From Pseudomonas monteilii (GTDB taxonomy: Bacteria > Pseudomonadota > Gammaproteobacteria > Pseudomonadales > Pseudomonadaceae), in NCBI GenBank assembly GCA_001534745.1, contig CP013997.1, positions 2,232,001 to 2,296,000 of the forward strand: 64,000 nucleotides of DNA, in the 5' to 3' direction. A model generated the notes under the pieces. It saw only the letters and a program-made list of their open reading frames with translations. It did no database searches and was not told where the DNA came from. This document shows, one piece after another, positions 16,092-25,817 of the stretch (the first letter of the stretch is position 1; the number at the start of each line of letters is the position of its first letter). A program made the position numbers and the translations under genes.

Positions 16092-17753
16092 ATGACGACA
16101 AGACCTGCCCCTCCACCCCAGTGGTCCCGACGACGTGCCGAGAAGCAGCGGCGCCTCGATCAGGCCCGGCACCTGGCCGAGGGGGTGGTGATCCCCAGCG
16201 AGCGTATCGTCGAGGCGCTGGAAGCCTTGATCGCCCCTGGCGACCGGGTGGTGCTCGAGGGCAACAACCAGAAGCAGGCCGACTTTCTCTCGCGGTCGCT
16301 GGCCAAGGCCGATCCCGCCCGGCTGCATGACCTGCACATGATCCTGCCCAGCGTCAGCCGCGCCGAACACCTGGACCTGTTCGAGCAGGGCATCGCGCGC
16401 AAGCTCGACTTTTCCTTCGCCGGGCCCCAGAGCCTGCGCATTGGCCAGTTGCTCGAAGATGGGCTGCTGGAAGTTGGTGCCATCCATACCTACATCGAGC
16501 TGTATTCGCGCCTGCTGGTCGACCTGATTCCCAACGTGGCGCTGGTGGCCGGCTTCATGGCCGACCGCCATGGCAACATCTACACCGGTCCCAGCACCGA
16601 AGACACCCCCGCGCTGGTCGAGCCCACTGCCTTCAGTGACGGCATCGTGATCGTCCAGGTCAACCAGCTGGTCGACGAGGTCAGCGACCTGCCACGGGTG
16701 GACATCCCGGCGTCCTGGGTCGATTTCGTGGTGGTGGCCGACCGGCCGTTCTACATCGAGCCGTTGTTCACCCGCGACCCCCGGCACATCAAGCCGGTCC
16801 ATGTGCTCATGGCGATGATGGCGATCCGCGGGATCTACGAGCGGCACAACGTGCAGTCGCTCAACCACGGCATCGGCTTCAACACCGCCGCCATCGAGCT
16901 GATCCTGCCCACCTACGGCGAGTCCCTCGGCCTGAAGGGCAAGATCTGCCGCAACTGGACGCTCAACCCGCACCCGACGCTGATCCCGGCCATCGAGACC
17001 GGCTGGGTGCAGAGCGTGCACTGCTTCGGCACCGAGCTGGGCATGGAAGACTACATTGCCCAGCGCCCGGACGTGTTCTTCACCGGCCGCGACGGCTCGA
17101 TGCGTTCGAACCGCATGATGTGTCAGCTGGCCGGGCAGTACGCGGTCGACCTGTTCATCGGCGCGACCTTGCAGGTCGATGGCGATGGGCATTCGTCCAC
17201 CGTCACCCGCGGCCGCCTGGCCGGTTTCGGGGGGGCGCCGAACATGGGCCATGACCCGCGCGGTCGCCGCCATGCCACGCCGGCCTGGCTGGACATGACC
17301 GAGCCGGTGACGCTGCTCGAACGCGGCCGCAAGCTGGTGGTGCAGATGGTCGAGACCTTCCAGGAGGGCGGCAAGCCCACCTTCGTCGAGACCCTGGATG
17401 CGGTCGAGGTGGCGCGCAAGACCGGCATGCCGCTGGCGCCGGTGATGATCTACGGTGACGACGTCACCCACCTGCTGACCGAAGAAGGCATCGCCTACCT
17501 GTACAAGGCCCGCACCCTCGAGGAGCGCCAGGCGATGATCGCCGCCGTCGCGGGCGTCACCGCCATCGGCCTGCGCCACGACCCACGCGAGACCCAGCGG
17601 TTGCGCCGCGAGGGCCTGATCGCCTTGCCCGAGGACTTGGGCATCCACCGCACCCAGGCGACCCGCGAGCTGCTGGCGGCCAAGAGCATCGCCGAGCTGG
17701 TGGAGTGGTCCGGCGGCCTGTACACCCCACCTGCACGCTTCAGGAGCTGGTGA
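16092..17753 (+). CDS. mdcA: Malonate decarboxylase, alpha subunit (ACP transferase)
   Basis: A 553-residue CoA-transferase-like subunit that exchanges the acyl group on the malonate decarboxylase carrier protein, forming malonyl-S-ACP and releasing acetate. It belongs to the cytoplasmic, biotin-independent enzyme complex. Sequence features include [21 protein letters not shown] near the start, [18 protein letters not shown] in the middle and [22 protein letters not shown] toward the end. The ATG at 16092 is chosen because GGAG lies about eight bases upstream; an earlier in-frame ATG at 16029 lacks this. It opens an operon of nine genes with overlapping junctions. Confidence 0.96.
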   Translation: MTTRPAPPPQWSRRRAEKQRRLDQARHLAEGVVIPSERIVEALEALIAPGDRVVLEGNNQKQADFLSRSLAKADPARLHDLHMILPSVSRAEHLDLFEQGIARKLDFSFAGPQSLRIGQLLEDGLLEVGAIHTYIELYSRLLVDLIPNVALVAGFMADRHGNIYTGPSTEDTPALVEPTAFSDGIVIVQVNQLVDEVSDLPRVDIPASWVDFVVVADRPFYIEPLFTRDPRHIKPVHVLMAMMAIRGIYERHNVQSLNHGIGFNTAAIELILPTYGESLGLKGKICRNWTLNPHPTLIPAIETGWVQSVHCFGTELGMEDYIAQRPDVFFTGRDGSMRSNRMMCQLAGQYAVDLFIGATLQVDGDGHSSTVTRGRLAGFGGAPNMGHDPRGRRHATPAWLDMTEPVTLLERGRKLVVQMVETFQEGGKPTFVETLDAVEVARKTGMPLAPVMIYGDDVTHLLTEEGIAYLYKARTLEERQAMIAAVAGVTAIGLRHDPRETQRLRREGLIALPEDLGIHRTQATRELLAAKSIAELVEWSGGLYTPPARFRSW

Positions 17754-18607
17754 TGAACCTGTCCAGACGATCCGAACACGCGCCTGCGCTGTCACAGGCG
17801 CTGGCCGACCTGGCGGTGGAGGCGCTGCTCGACGAGGCCGACCTGTCGCCCAAGCCGGCCCTGGTCGACCGCCGCGGCCAAGGCGCCCACCATGACCTGC
17901 ACCTGGGGCTGATGCACGCCTCGGCGTTGTCCTTGTGGCCTTGTTTCAATGCCATGGCCGAGGCGGCAGCCGACTTCGGCGAAGTCGGCGTGCCGCTGCG
18001 CGAAGCCCTGGGCCGCCTCGGTCGCGATGGCGAAGCCGCGATGCTGGTCACCACCGGTGGCGTCAACACCCACCGGGGCGCGATCTGGGCACTGGGCCTG
18101 TTATTGGCTGCCCGCGCAATGGGCCCCGCGTCAGGAGGGGCTGCGGCCCTGGCCGCCCGCGCAGGTCGCCTCGCGGTGCTCGACGACCGTTTTGCCCCGC
18201 GTACCGCTGCCAGTCATGGCCAGCAGGTCCGGCAACGTTACGGCGCCGGTGGGGCACGCCAGGAAGCGGCGCTGGGGTTTCCGACGGTCATCCAGCACGG
18301 CCTGCCGCAGCTGCAGCGCAGTCGCGCCCAGGGCGCCGGGGAGCAGAACGCCCGGCTGGATGCCTTGCTGGCGATCATGGCCTGCCTGAACGACACCTGT
18401 GTGCTCTGGCGGGCTGGCCCGGCAGGCGTGCAGGTCATGCAACACGGCGCACGCGCAGTGCTCGACGCAGGGGGCAGCGCCAGCCTGGCCGGGCGCCGTG
18501 CCTTGCGCACGCTGGATCAACGCCTGCTCGCCCTCAACGCCTCACCCGGTGGCGCAGCCGACCTGCTGGCCGCCTGCCTGTTCCTCGATCGGCTCGGGAG
18601 CCTCTGA
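17753..18607 (+). CDS. mdcB: Triphosphoribosyl-dephospho-CoA synthase
   Basis: A 284-residue protein of the CitG/MdcB family. It makes 2'-(5''-triphosphoribosyl)-3'-dephospho-CoA, the precursor of the prosthetic group of the carrier protein MdcC. Typical segments are [18 protein letters not shown] near residues 38-55, [19 protein letters not shown] near 102, and [15 protein letters not shown] near 180. The start ATG overlaps the mdcA stop (TGATG), which fixes it; an earlier in-frame start inside mdcA is less likely. Neighbours confirm the assignment to malonate rather than citrate metabolism. Confidence 0.95.
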   Translation: MNLSRRSEHAPALSQALADLAVEALLDEADLSPKPALVDRRGQGAHHDLHLGLMHASALSLWPCFNAMAEAAADFGEVGVPLREALGRLGRDGEAAMLVTTGGVNTHRGAIWALGLLLAARAMGPASGGAAALAARAGRLAVLDDRFAPRTAASHGQQVRQRYGAGGARQEAALGFPTVIQHGLPQLQRSRAQGAGEQNARLDALLAIMACLNDTCVLWRAGPAGVQVMQHGARAVLDAGGSASLAGRRALRTLDQRLLALNASPGGAADLLAACLFLDRLGSL

Positions 18608-18608
18608 C

Positions 18609-18905
18609 ATGGAAACCCTTTCGTTCACTTACCCCGCCGGGCAACCGGCCAAGGGCCGCGCGCTGGCAGGCTGCGTCGGTTCCGGCGACCTGGAAGTGCT
18701 GCTCGAGCCTGCCACGAACGGCACGCTGACGATCCAGGTGCTGACCTCGGTCAATGGCAGCGCCGACCGCTGGCGCCACCTGTTCGAGCGCCTGTTCACC
18801 GCACAGGCGTGGCCGGCCGCGCACCTGGACATCCATGATTTCGGCGCCACCCCAGGGGTCGTGCGCCTGCGCCTGGAACAGGCGTTCGAGGAGGTGGCCC
18901 CATGA
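18609..18905 (+). CDS. mdcC: Malonate decarboxylase acyl carrier protein (delta subunit)
   Basis: A 98-residue carrier. Serine 25 in GCVGSGDLEVLLEP is the conserved attachment site for the phosphoribosyl-dephospho-CoA arm, which carries acetyl and malonyl thioesters between subunits. Length and motif position match known MdcC. The ATG at 18609 lies just after the mdcB stop, and its stop overlaps the mdcD start as ATGA. Confidence 0.95.
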   Translation: METLSFTYPAGQPAKGRALAGCVGSGDLEVLLEPATNGTLTIQVLTSVNGSADRWRHLFERLFTAQAWPAAHLDIHDFGATPGVVRLRLEQAFEEVAP

Positions 18906-19756
18906 CCGACACCGATCGCTTGCTGCGCAGCCGCAGCTTCGTCGAACTCGGCGCCCGTCAGCGCGCCCAGGCGTTGCTCGACGCCGGCTCCTTCCGTGAA
19001 CTGCTCGGCCCGTTCGACCGGGTCATGTCGCCCTGGCTGCCCCAGCAGGGCATCGTGCCTCAGGCCGATGACGGCGTGGTCGTGGCCAAGGGGACGCTGA
19101 ACGGCCAGCCCTTGCTGGTGGCCGCCATCGAAGGCGCGTTCCAGGGCGGCAGCATGGGCGAGGTCGGCGGCGCGAAGATCGCCGGGGCCCTGGAGCTGGC
19201 CGTCGAGGACAACCAGAAGGGTATCCCCACGGCGGCCGTCCTGCTGCTGGAGACCGGCGGTGTGCGCCTGCAGGAAGCCAACCTGGGCCTGGCCGCGATC
19301 GCCGAGATCCAGGCGGCCATCGTCGCGCTGCGCCAGTACCGCCCGGTGATCGGTCTGATCGCCGGATCGGTGGGGTGCTTTGGCGGCATGTCGATCGCCG
19401 CAGGGCTGTGCAGTCGGGTGATCGTCACCCGCGAAGCCCGTCTGGGCCTCAATGGCCCGCAGGTGATCGAGCAGGAGGCCGGGCTCGACGAATACGACTC
19501 GCGCGACCGCCCCTTCATCTGGAGCCTGACCGGCGGTGCGCAGCGCCATGCCAGCGGCCTGGCCGATGCTTTCGTCGCCGACGAGGCGAGCCAGGTGCGC
19601 GAGGCGGTGGTGACGCAGTTGGCCGCCGGCGAACCTGCGCAGCCGCGCACCCGCCAGGCGGCGCACTTCCTGGCCCGGCTGGGCGCGCTGGGGGACGATT
19701 GTGAACAACTCGACGCGGCCGGTGCCCGCGCCGTACTCAAGGGGGACGTGCAATGA
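18902..19756 (+). CDS. mdcD: Malonate decarboxylase, beta subunit
   Basis: A 284-residue subunit with a carboxyltransferase (crotonase-like) fold. With MdcE it decarboxylates malonyl-S-ACP to acetyl-S-ACP. Visible segments are SFVELGARQRAQALLDAGSF at the N-terminus, AIEGAFQGGSMGEVGGAKI near residue 75, and AGSVGCFGGMSIAAGLC near 157, a glycine-rich oxyanion-type loop. Start and stop both overlap neighbouring genes as ATGA, indicating tightly coupled translation of subunits that must be made in equal amounts. Confidence 0.95.
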   Translation: MTDTDRLLRSRSFVELGARQRAQALLDAGSFRELLGPFDRVMSPWLPQQGIVPQADDGVVVAKGTLNGQPLLVAAIEGAFQGGSMGEVGGAKIAGALELAVEDNQKGIPTAAVLLLETGGVRLQEANLGLAAIAEIQAAIVALRQYRPVIGLIAGSVGCFGGMSIAAGLCSRVIVTREARLGLNGPQVIEQEAGLDEYDSRDRPFIWSLTGGAQRHASGLADAFVADEASQVREAVVTQLAAGEPAQPRTRQAAHFLARLGALGDDCEQLDAAGARAVLKGDVQ

Positions 19757-20535
19757 GCCGTGGAGTGAACTGGCTGCAGGCCTTGACCGAGGGGACCGCG
19801 CTGCCGGGCTACCCGGCCTCGGTGCGGGTGGTCGATGGTGAAGTGGGCAATCGTCCTGCACGCTTCCTGGCGGTGGTGCCGGATGCGCATAACCCGTTCC
19901 CCCGTGCGCGGCAGGGCGAGGTCGGCCTGCTGGAAGGCTGGGGCCTGGCCAAGGCGGTCGACGAGGCCATCGAAGCTGACCGCGGCGGCGTGCCACGGGT
20001 CCTGGTGTCGGTGGTCGACGTGCCCAGCCAGGCCTACGGTCGACGCGAAGAAGCCCTGGGCATCCACCAGGCGCTGGCCGCCGCCGTGGACGCCTATGCC
20101 CGTGCCCGCCTGGCCGGGCACCCCTCCATCGGCCTGCTGGTGGGCAAGGCCATGTCCGGGGCGTTCCTGGCCCACGGCTACCAGGCGCAGCGCTTGATCG
20201 CACTGGACGACAGTGGGGTGATGGTCCACGCCATGGGCAAGGCCGCCGCGGCGCGCATCACCCTGCGCAGTGTCGAGGAACTTGAGGCCCTGGCCGCCCA
20301 GGTCGCACCCATGGCCTACGACCTGGACAGCTACGCATCGCTGGGCCTGCTGTGGGAGCGCGTGACCGTGCAGGCCGCCGAGCGGCCTGGCCCGGCCGAT
20401 GTCGAGGCAGTGCTCGAGGTACTGGCCCGCGCCGTGCAGGACATCGGCACCTGCAGCGACCTGGGATCACGCCTGGGCGCACCGAACCGCGCCTTGTCGT
20501 CCGAGGTACGGCAACGCTTGCGGGACCAGTGGTGA
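19753..20535 (+). CDS. mdcE: Malonate decarboxylase, gamma subunit
   Basis: A 260-residue partner of MdcD in the decarboxylase core. The stretch NPFPRARQGEVGLLEGWGLAK is typical of the family, as are VDVPSQAYGRREEALGIHQ and LVGKAMSGAFLAHGYQA, where the glycine-rich loop helps bind the thioester. The ATG overlaps the mdcD stop by four bases. The gap of 48 bp to mdcG is the longest within the first seven genes and contains a fresh ribosome site. Confidence 0.95.
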   Translation: MSRGVNWLQALTEGTALPGYPASVRVVDGEVGNRPARFLAVVPDAHNPFPRARQGEVGLLEGWGLAKAVDEAIEADRGGVPRVLVSVVDVPSQAYGRREEALGIHQALAAAVDAYARARLAGHPSIGLLVGKAMSGAFLAHGYQAQRLIALDDSGVMVHAMGKAAAARITLRSVEELEALAAQVAPMAYDLDSYASLGLLWERVTVQAAERPGPADVEAVLEVLARAVQDIGTCSDLGSRLGAPNRALSSEVRQRLRDQW

Positions 20536-20583
20536 ATCCTGCGCGCCTTTCAGGACGTGAAGATGCAGCAGAGGGAGAGGGAC

Positions 20584-21207
20584 ATGACGATGACATACCG
20601 GGCACACGATCTGCTCTGGGGCATGACGCCGACGGACCTGCCGGCCCAGGCGCCTGACTGGGCCCACGCGGTGCTGCGCGCCGGGCAGCCGGTAGTGATG
20701 CGTCGGGCCGTCGGCGCCCCAGGCCAGGTGGCCGTCGGCATTCGTGGCGCGCAGCGTCATCAACGCCTGGCCGCCTGGCTGGCCGCCTCGATGATCCGCC
20801 AGCAGCGCAGCCCCGAACAGCTGCGCCTCGAGGCGGACGCCCCCTTGAACTGGCCGGCGCTCGTGGCGCTGGCCCGCGTCACGCCTTACCTCGATGCCCA
20901 AGGCCTGGCCTGGGGGCCGACCGGGGGCGTGGGCTATCAGCTGGCAAGCGGCACCCAGGTGCTGCATGCCGACAGCGACCTGGACCTGGTGATCCGTGCG
21001 CCACAGCCGATGCCGCGCGAGCAGGCACGGGCCTTGTGCGCACGCTTGCAGGCCAGCGACTGCCGCATCGATACGCAGCTGGAAACCCCCTGGGGCGCGG
21101 TGGCGCTGGCCGAATGGGCTGGCTCGGCACGGCGCGTGCTGCTCAAGCGCGATCACGGTGCCTGCCTGGTGGACGATCCGTGGCACGTGCAGGAGCACGC
21201 CGCGTGA
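20584..21207 (+). CDS. mdcG: Phosphoribosyl-dephospho-CoA transferase (holo-MdcC synthase)
   Basis: A 207-residue nucleotidyltransferase-like enzyme that attaches the MdcB product to serine 25 of MdcC. The acidic motif HADSDLDLVIRAP near residue 128 is the catalytic metal site of the family, and the C-terminus has VLLKRDHGACLVDDPW. The ATG at 20584 is preferred over one at 20557 because GAGAGGG precedes it; a second ATG at 20590 is also possible. The stop TGA overlaps the GTG start of mdcH. Confidence 0.93.
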   Translation: MTMTYRAHDLLWGMTPTDLPAQAPDWAHAVLRAGQPVVMRRAVGAPGQVAVGIRGAQRHQRLAAWLAASMIRQQRSPEQLRLEADAPLNWPALVALARVTPYLDAQGLAWGPTGGVGYQLASGTQVLHADSDLDLVIRAPQPMPREQARALCARLQASDCRIDTQLETPWGAVALAEWAGSARRVLLKRDHGACLVDDPWHVQEHAA

Positions 21208-22130
21208 GCGTGCTGTTCGCCTTTCCAGGCCAGGGCGCGCAACGCCCCGGCATGCTGCGCCATTGGCAGGACGAGCCGGAGACCCGCGCCTGCCTGGAGG
21301 AGGCCAGCGATGCACTGGGCGAGCCGGTCGAGCAGCTGGACAGCCGCGAGGCGCTGGCCGATACCCGCGCCGTGCAACTGTGCCTGCTGGTCAGCGGTGT
21401 CGCCGCTGCACGCCGCCTGATGCGCGACGCGCCGCCGCCGACCTATGTGAGCGGCCTGTCGATCGGCGCCTACCCGGCGGCGGTGATCGCGGGCGCGCTG
21501 TCCTTCGCCGATGCCGTGCGCCTGGTGGCACGGCGCGGCCAATTGATGCAGCAAGCCTATCCCAGCGGCCATGGCATGACGGCCGTGGTCGGGTTGTCGC
21601 GTTCGACGGTCGAGGACCTGATTCGGCAGGCCAGCGCGCCGGTGTACCTGGCCAACCTCAATGCCGATGACCAGTTCGTCGTCGCCGGCAGCAATGCTGC
21701 GCTGGCGGCCTTCGCCGAGCGCGCACTGGCCTTGGGCGCCCGGGCGGCCAGGCGATTGGCCATGAGCGTGCCGTCGCACTGCCCGTTGCTCGACGCACCC
21801 GCCGCCGAGCTGGCCGCCGCCTTCGCCAACGTTGCACTGCGCCGGCCCACCTTGAGCTACCTGAGCGGGAGCACGGCCCGGATCATTCGCCAGGTCGACG
21901 CACTGCGCGACGATCTGGCCTTCAACATGTGCCGCCCCGTGGACTGGCATGCCACCCTGCGCGTGGCCTACGAGCGCGGGGTGCGCCTGCTGGTCGAGCT
22001 GCCGCCGGGTGCCGTGCTCAGCGGCCTGGCCCGGCCCGTCTTCACCGAGGGTGTGGTGGTCGCCTGCCAGGGCGCCCGGCTCGACACGTTGCAGGCGCTG
22101 ATGCGCCGGGAGGTGAGCGCCGAGCAGTGA
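21204..22130 (+). CDS. mdcH: Malonate decarboxylase, epsilon subunit (malonyl-CoA:ACP transacylase)
   Basis: A 308-residue FabD-like acyltransferase that loads malonyl from malonyl-CoA onto MdcC to start or restore the catalytic cycle. The N-terminus LFAFPGQGAQRPGML and the nucleophile motif GLSIGAYPAAV (near residue 90) are diagnostic. The catalytic histidine is probably in MSVPSHCPLL. The start is a GTG at 21204, overlapping the mdcG stop as GTGA; this fits the family N-terminus much better than the longer frame beginning inside mdcG. Confidence 0.93.
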   Translation: MSVLFAFPGQGAQRPGMLRHWQDEPETRACLEEASDALGEPVEQLDSREALADTRAVQLCLLVSGVAAARRLMRDAPPPTYVSGLSIGAYPAAVIAGALSFADAVRLVARRGQLMQQAYPSGHGMTAVVGLSRSTVEDLIRQASAPVYLANLNADDQFVVAGSNAALAAFAERALALGARAARRLAMSVPSHCPLLDAPAAELAAAFANVALRRPTLSYLSGSTARIIRQVDALRDDLAFNMCRPVDWHATLRVAYERGVRLLVELPPGAVLSGLARPVFTEGVVVACQGARLDTLQALMRREVSAEQ

Positions 22131-22189
22131 GGCCGTGGGTTTTCGAACAACAAGAACAAACACATCGATCCATCACGAGGATAACCACA

Positions 22190-22618
22190 ATGATCATCTA
22201 CGGAGTGGCCCTGCTGGCCATCTGCACGCTTGCCGGTGTCGTCATCGGTGATTTGCTGGGCGCCTTGCTCGGTGTCCGGTCCAACGTCGGCGGGGTCGGC
22301 ATCGCCATGATCCTGCTGATCTGCGCACGCCTGTACATGCACCGGCACGGTGGCCTGAGCAAGGAGTGCGAGTTCGGCGTCGGTTTCTGGGGCGCCTTGT
22401 ACATCCCGATCGTGGTGGCCATGGCCGCGCAGCAGAACGTGGTCACCGCGTTGCACGGTGGCCCGGTCGCCTTGCTGGCGGCGGTGGGCGCGGTACTGGT
22501 GTGCGGGGCGACCATTGCGCTGATCAGCCGGACCCACCGTGGCGAGCCGCTGGAGGCCTTGCCGGACGCAGCGCCGGACAAGCCGGTGGCCCTGGCCGTA
22601 CCGGCAGGAGGTCGCTGA
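22190..22618 (+). CDS. mdcL: Malonate transporter, MadL subunit
   Basis: A 142-residue inner-membrane protein with about four hydrophobic spans, beginning MIIYGVALLAICTLAGVVIG. It matches the MadL half of the two-component, sodium-dependent malonate importer MadLM. FGVGFWGALYIPIVVAMAA is a second clear span. The ATG at 22190 follows GAGGATAA. It lies one base before mdcM (TGA-G-ATG), so the two subunits are co-translated. It ends in a polar tail rich in Pro and Ala. Confidence 0.93.
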   Translation: MIIYGVALLAICTLAGVVIGDLLGALLGVRSNVGGVGIAMILLICARLYMHRHGGLSKECEFGVGFWGALYIPIVVAMAAQQNVVTALHGGPVALLAAVGAVLVCGATIALISRTHRGEPLEALPDAAPDKPVALAVPAGGR

Positions 22619-22619
22619 G

Positions 22620-23384
22620 ATGATCGATCTTCTGCGCAATGCGCTGGAACACAATGGCCTGATCACCGCCTTCGCCGTGGTCGGCGCCGTGATGTGGGTG
22701 TCGGTGCTGCTGTCCAAGTACCTGACCTTCGGCCGCGTGCACGGCTCGGCCATCGCCATCGTCATTGGCCTGGTGCTGGCCTGGATCGGCGGCAACCTCA
22801 CAGGCGGTCAGAAAGGCATCGCCGACCTGGCGCTGTTCTCCGGCATCGGGCTGATGGGTGGGGCGATGCTGCGCGACTTTGCCATCGTCGCCACGGCCTT
22901 CGAGGTGCAGGCCACCGAGGCCCGCAAGGCCGGCCTGATCGGCGCGGTGGCGCTGCTGCTGGGCACGGTGCTGCCGTTCATCGTCGGTGCGGCGGTGGCC
23001 TGGTCGTTTGGCTACCGGGACGCGGTGAGCATGACCACCATCGGCGCCGGTGCGGTGACCTACATCGTCGGGCCGGTCACCGGTGCAGCGTTAGGGGCCA
23101 GTTCCGATGTCATGGCGCTGTCGATCGCCACCGGGCTGATCAAGGCCATCCTGGTGATGGTCTTCACGCCGGTCTCGGCGCGCCTGCTGGCCCTGGACAA
23201 CCCACGTTCGGCGATGGTCTTCGGCGGGCTGGCCGGCACCGTCAGCGGGGTGACCGCCGGGCTGGCGGCCACCGACCGGCGCCTGGTGCCCTATGGCGCG
23301 CTCACGGCGACCTTCCACACCGGGCTGGGCTGCCTGCTGGGGCCGTCGGTGCTGTACTTCTGCGTACGGGCGCTGGTGGGGTAG
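22620..23384 (+). CDS. mdcM: Malonate transporter, MadM subunit
   Basis: A 254-residue polytopic inner-membrane protein, the larger half of the malonate importer. Hydrophobic spans fill almost the whole length, starting LITAFAVVGAVMWVSVLL and including LALFSGIGLMGGAMLRDFAIVA and VALLLGTVLPFIVGAAVAW. The start at 22620 is preceded by GCAGGAGG. It is the last gene of the operon and ends 13 bp before the convergent mdcR gene, too little for an intrinsic terminator; none is seen. Confidence 0.93.
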   Translation: MIDLLRNALEHNGLITAFAVVGAVMWVSVLLSKYLTFGRVHGSAIAIVIGLVLAWIGGNLTGGQKGIADLALFSGIGLMGGAMLRDFAIVATAFEVQATEARKAGLIGAVALLLGTVLPFIVGAAVAWSFGYRDAVSMTTIGAGAVTYIVGPVTGAALGASSDVMALSIATGLIKAILVMVFTPVSARLLALDNPRSAMVFGGLAGTVSGVTAGLAATDRRLVPYGALTATFHTGLGCLLGPSVLYFCVRALVG

Positions 23385-23397
23385 GGCGCCGCTGACG

Positions 23398-24315
23398 TCA
23401 GGCCGGGTGCCGGCGGCTGTACATGCGGCACTCGGCGATCAGCGCGAGCACGTTAGGGTCGCGCTCACGGGTCTTGAGAAAGACCACGCCGATGCGCTGC
23501 CGGTGGCGGTACTGCGGGCGCAGCGCGATCAGCTTGATCTGGTTCTCGTACACCGCCGAGATGCGGCCTGGCAGCAGGGCATAGCCAACCCCGGAGCTGA
23601 CCATGCTGAGCAAGGTGAAGATGTCCTTCACCTGCATGGCCACCTTCGGTTCGAAGCCCGCCTGGCGAAACACCCGCTCGCCGTCGCGGTGGGTGGCGAA
23701 TCCTGGCGTGAGGGTGAGGAAGGTCGACTCGGCAAAGTCTGCCAGGTCGACCTCCTGGGCCTGGGCGAACGGCGAGTCGGTCGGCACAGCCAGGAAGATC
23801 TCGTCCTCGTAGAGCGGCAACTGCTCGCAGGCCACATCACCGGTGCTTTCGTCGAGCGACACCAGGATCGCGTCCAGCTCGAGGTTCTTCAGCCGGTACA
23901 TCAGGTCCACGTTGGAGCCCAGGGTCAGGTCGATGTTCAGCTCGCTGCGCCGCAGTTTCAGGCCCATGATCAGCTGCGGCACGGTGCGCACGGTCAGCGA
24001 GTACAGTGCGCCGAGCTTGAAGCGCTCGGACGAGAACCCGGCGGCCTCACGGGTCAGGCGCACCATCTCGCTGGTGTCCTGGATCAGCTTGCGGGCCTTC
24101 TCCTCCAGCACGTAGGCGCTTTCCAGGGGTGTCAGGCTACGGCCTTCGTGCTTGAACAGCGGGCAGCGCAGGGCGTTCTCCAGGGAGTGGATGGCCCGGT
24201 GCACGCTGACGCTGCTGGTGTCCAGCGCACTGGCGGCACGGGCCAGGTTCCCGGCGTGCATGAAGGCGAGGAAGATCTCGAGTTTCTTCAAGGTGAGTTC
24301 TTCATCGATCTGCAT
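23398..24315 (-). CDS. mdcR: LysR-type regulator of malonate utilisation
   Basis: A 305-residue LysR-family regulator. The N-terminal winged helix-turn-helix covers about residues 9-68 (KLEIFLAFMHAGNLARAAS, then VSVHRAIHSLE). The rest is a periplasmic-binding-protein-like effector domain. The ATG at 24315 (MQIDEELTL) gives the normal family N-terminus. It is convergent with mdcM and probably activates the mdc operon in the presence of malonate, as shown for MdcR in other bacteria; the GTTAA-N11-TTAAC site before mdcA is the likely target. Convergent orientation rather than divergence from mdcA is the arrangement seen in pseudomonads. Confidence 0.92.
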   Translation of the reverse strand: MQIDEELTLKKLEIFLAFMHAGNLARAASALDTSSVSVHRAIHSLENALRCPLFKHEGRSLTPLESAYVLEEKARKLIQDTSEMVRLTREAAGFSSERFKLGALYSLTVRTVPQLIMGLKLRRSELNIDLTLGSNVDLMYRLKNLELDAILVSLDESTGDVACEQLPLYEDEIFLAVPTDSPFAQAQEVDLADFAESTFLTLTPGFATHRDGERVFRQAGFEPKVAMQVKDIFTLLSMVSSGVGYALLPGRISAVYENQIKLIALRPQYRHRQRIGVVFLKTRERDPNVLALIAECRMYSRRHPA

Positions 24316-24632
24316 CGGCGGGCTCCTGGGGCGGTCGGTGGGGTGGCAGTGTACGAGGAAACGGTGGGGGTCGGCTTCGGTCCTTTGGTCCAAGGCGGTA
24401 GTGGTGAACGATTCCAGGGCGTCTGCCTTTGTGAGCCGGCGGTGGCGGTCCGAACGCTATCGCGGGCAAGCTCGCTTTCACAGGTCCCTGATGCAAGACC
24501 GACCAGACATTGCCCCTCCAATGTTTAGCGCCACCGGTCGGTCCTCCTGCCCAGGCGCTGAACCCTCCTGGCGCCTGTCCGCCTGACCTAGGGACGGCGA
24601 GCTGTTCGCCACCCGCATTCCAGGAGTCAGTC
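24316..24632. other. Intergenic region with a lone REP
   Basis: This 317 bp spacer between divergent mdcR and the dehydrogenase gene holds one single REP at about 24458-24492 (TATCGCGGGCAAGCTCGC). The remainder should contain the two divergent promoters, but I could not single out convincing hexamers. CAGGAGTCAGTC directly before 24633 is the ribosome site of the dehydrogenase gene. No gene is seen. Confidence 0.6.
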
Positions 24633-25772
24633 ATGAAAGCGATCGTCTACAACGGGCCGCGCGATGTGTCCGTCCAGAACGTGCCCGACGCGAAGATCGA
24701 AAAACCTACCGACGTACTGGTCAGGGTCACCACCACCAACATCTGCGGCTCGGACCTGCACATGTACGAAGGCCGCACCTCCTTCGAACAAGGCCGCATC
24801 TTCGGGCACGAGAACCTTGGTGAAGTCATCGAGGTCGGTGTCGGGGTCGATCGGGTCAAGGTCGGCGACCAGGTCTGCCTGCCCTTCAACATCGGCTGTG
24901 GCTTCTGCGACAACTGCGAGCGCGGTCTGACCGGCTACTGCCTGACCGTGAACCCAGGTTCGGCAGGCGCGGCCTATGGCTTCGCCGACATGGGCACCTT
25001 CGCCGGCGGCCAGGCCGAGCTGCTGCGCGTGCCCTATGGCGACTTCAACTGCCTGGTGCTGCCGGAAGACGCCCAGGAGCGTGAAGACGATTACGTGATG
25101 CTGTCGGACATCTTCCCCACCGGGTGGCACGCCACCGAACTGGCAGGCCTGCAGCCGGGGGAGAGCATCGCGATCTACGGCGCCGGGCCGGTGGGCCTGA
25201 TGGCCGCCCATGCCGCGATGATCAAGGGCGCCGCCCAGGTGTTCGTGGTCGATCACCAGCCAGACCGCCTGAAGCTGGCCGCGCAACTGGGCGCCACGCC
25301 GATCAACTCGGCCGAGGACAAGGCCGTCGAGCAGATCCTCAACCTGACCCATGGCAGGGGTACCGACCGTGGATGTGAGTGCGTCGGCTACCAGTGCTGC
25401 GATCGTCACGGCCATGAGGCCAACCACCTGACCATGAACAACCTGGTGGCTTCGACGCGGGCGACCGGTGGCATCGGCGTCGTGGGGGTATTCGTGCCCC
25501 AGGATCCTGGCGCTGAGAACGACCTGGCCAAGGAGGGCAAGATGGCCTTCGACTTCGGTTCGTTCTGGTTCAAGGGGCAACAGATCCGCACGGGGCAGGC
25601 GAACGTCAAGGCCTACAACCGTCGTCTCGCCGAACTGATCCACCACGGCCGCGCCAAGCCTTCGCAGATCATCTCGCACAGCCTGGGGCTGGAGCAGGGG
25701 CCGGATGCCTACCGGCATTTCGATGCGCGCGACGATGGCTGGACCAAGGTGGTGCTCAAGCCGGGCAAGTGA
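24633..25772 (+). CDS. Zinc-dependent dehydrogenase, glutathione-independent formaldehyde dehydrogenase-like
   Basis: A 379-residue medium-chain dehydrogenase. Catalytic zinc ligands are C38 (ICGSD) and H59 with E60 (FGHEN). The structural zinc lobe has C89, C92, C95 and C103 (GCGFCDNCERG). NAD binding is at YGAGPVGLM near residue 184. Length and the long C-terminal insertion (GCECVGYQCCDRHGHE) resemble the glutathione-independent formaldehyde dehydrogenases rather than simple alcohol dehydrogenases. The true substrate is uncertain. It is a single-gene unit followed directly by two hairpins. Confidence 0.87.
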   Translation: MKAIVYNGPRDVSVQNVPDAKIEKPTDVLVRVTTTNICGSDLHMYEGRTSFEQGRIFGHENLGEVIEVGVGVDRVKVGDQVCLPFNIGCGFCDNCERGLTGYCLTVNPGSAGAAYGFADMGTFAGGQAELLRVPYGDFNCLVLPEDAQEREDDYVMLSDIFPTGWHATELAGLQPGESIAIYGAGPVGLMAAHAAMIKGAAQVFVVDHQPDRLKLAAQLGATPINSAEDKAVEQILNLTHGRGTDRGCECVGYQCCDRHGHEANHLTMNNLVASTRATGGIGVVGVFVPQDPGAENDLAKEGKMAFDFGSFWFKGQQIRTGQANVKAYNRRLAELIHHGRAKPSQIISHSLGLEQGPDAYRHFDARDDGWTKVVLKPGK

Positions 25773-25778
25773 TGACAG

Positions 25779-25808
25779 GGGAGAGCAGCGCCATGGCTCT
25801 GCTCTCCC
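25779..25808 (+). terminator. Perfect 10 bp stem after the dehydrogenase gene
   Basis: GGGAGAGCAG at 25779-25788 pairs perfectly with CTGCTCTCCC at 25799-25808 around a 10-base loop, starting six bases after the stop codon. No U-run follows, so it probably acts with the next hairpin or stabilises the 3' end. Confidence 0.6.
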
Positions 25809-25817
25809 GATCCCACA

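Noticed and set aside
16005..17795. 596-codon minus-strand frame opposite mdcA
   Set aside because: Shadow of a well-supported gene; no domain; composition typical of antisense GC-rich frames.
18629..20203. 524-codon minus-strand frame opposite mdcC-mdcE
   Set aside because: Antisense to three overlapping mdc genes with exact family matches.
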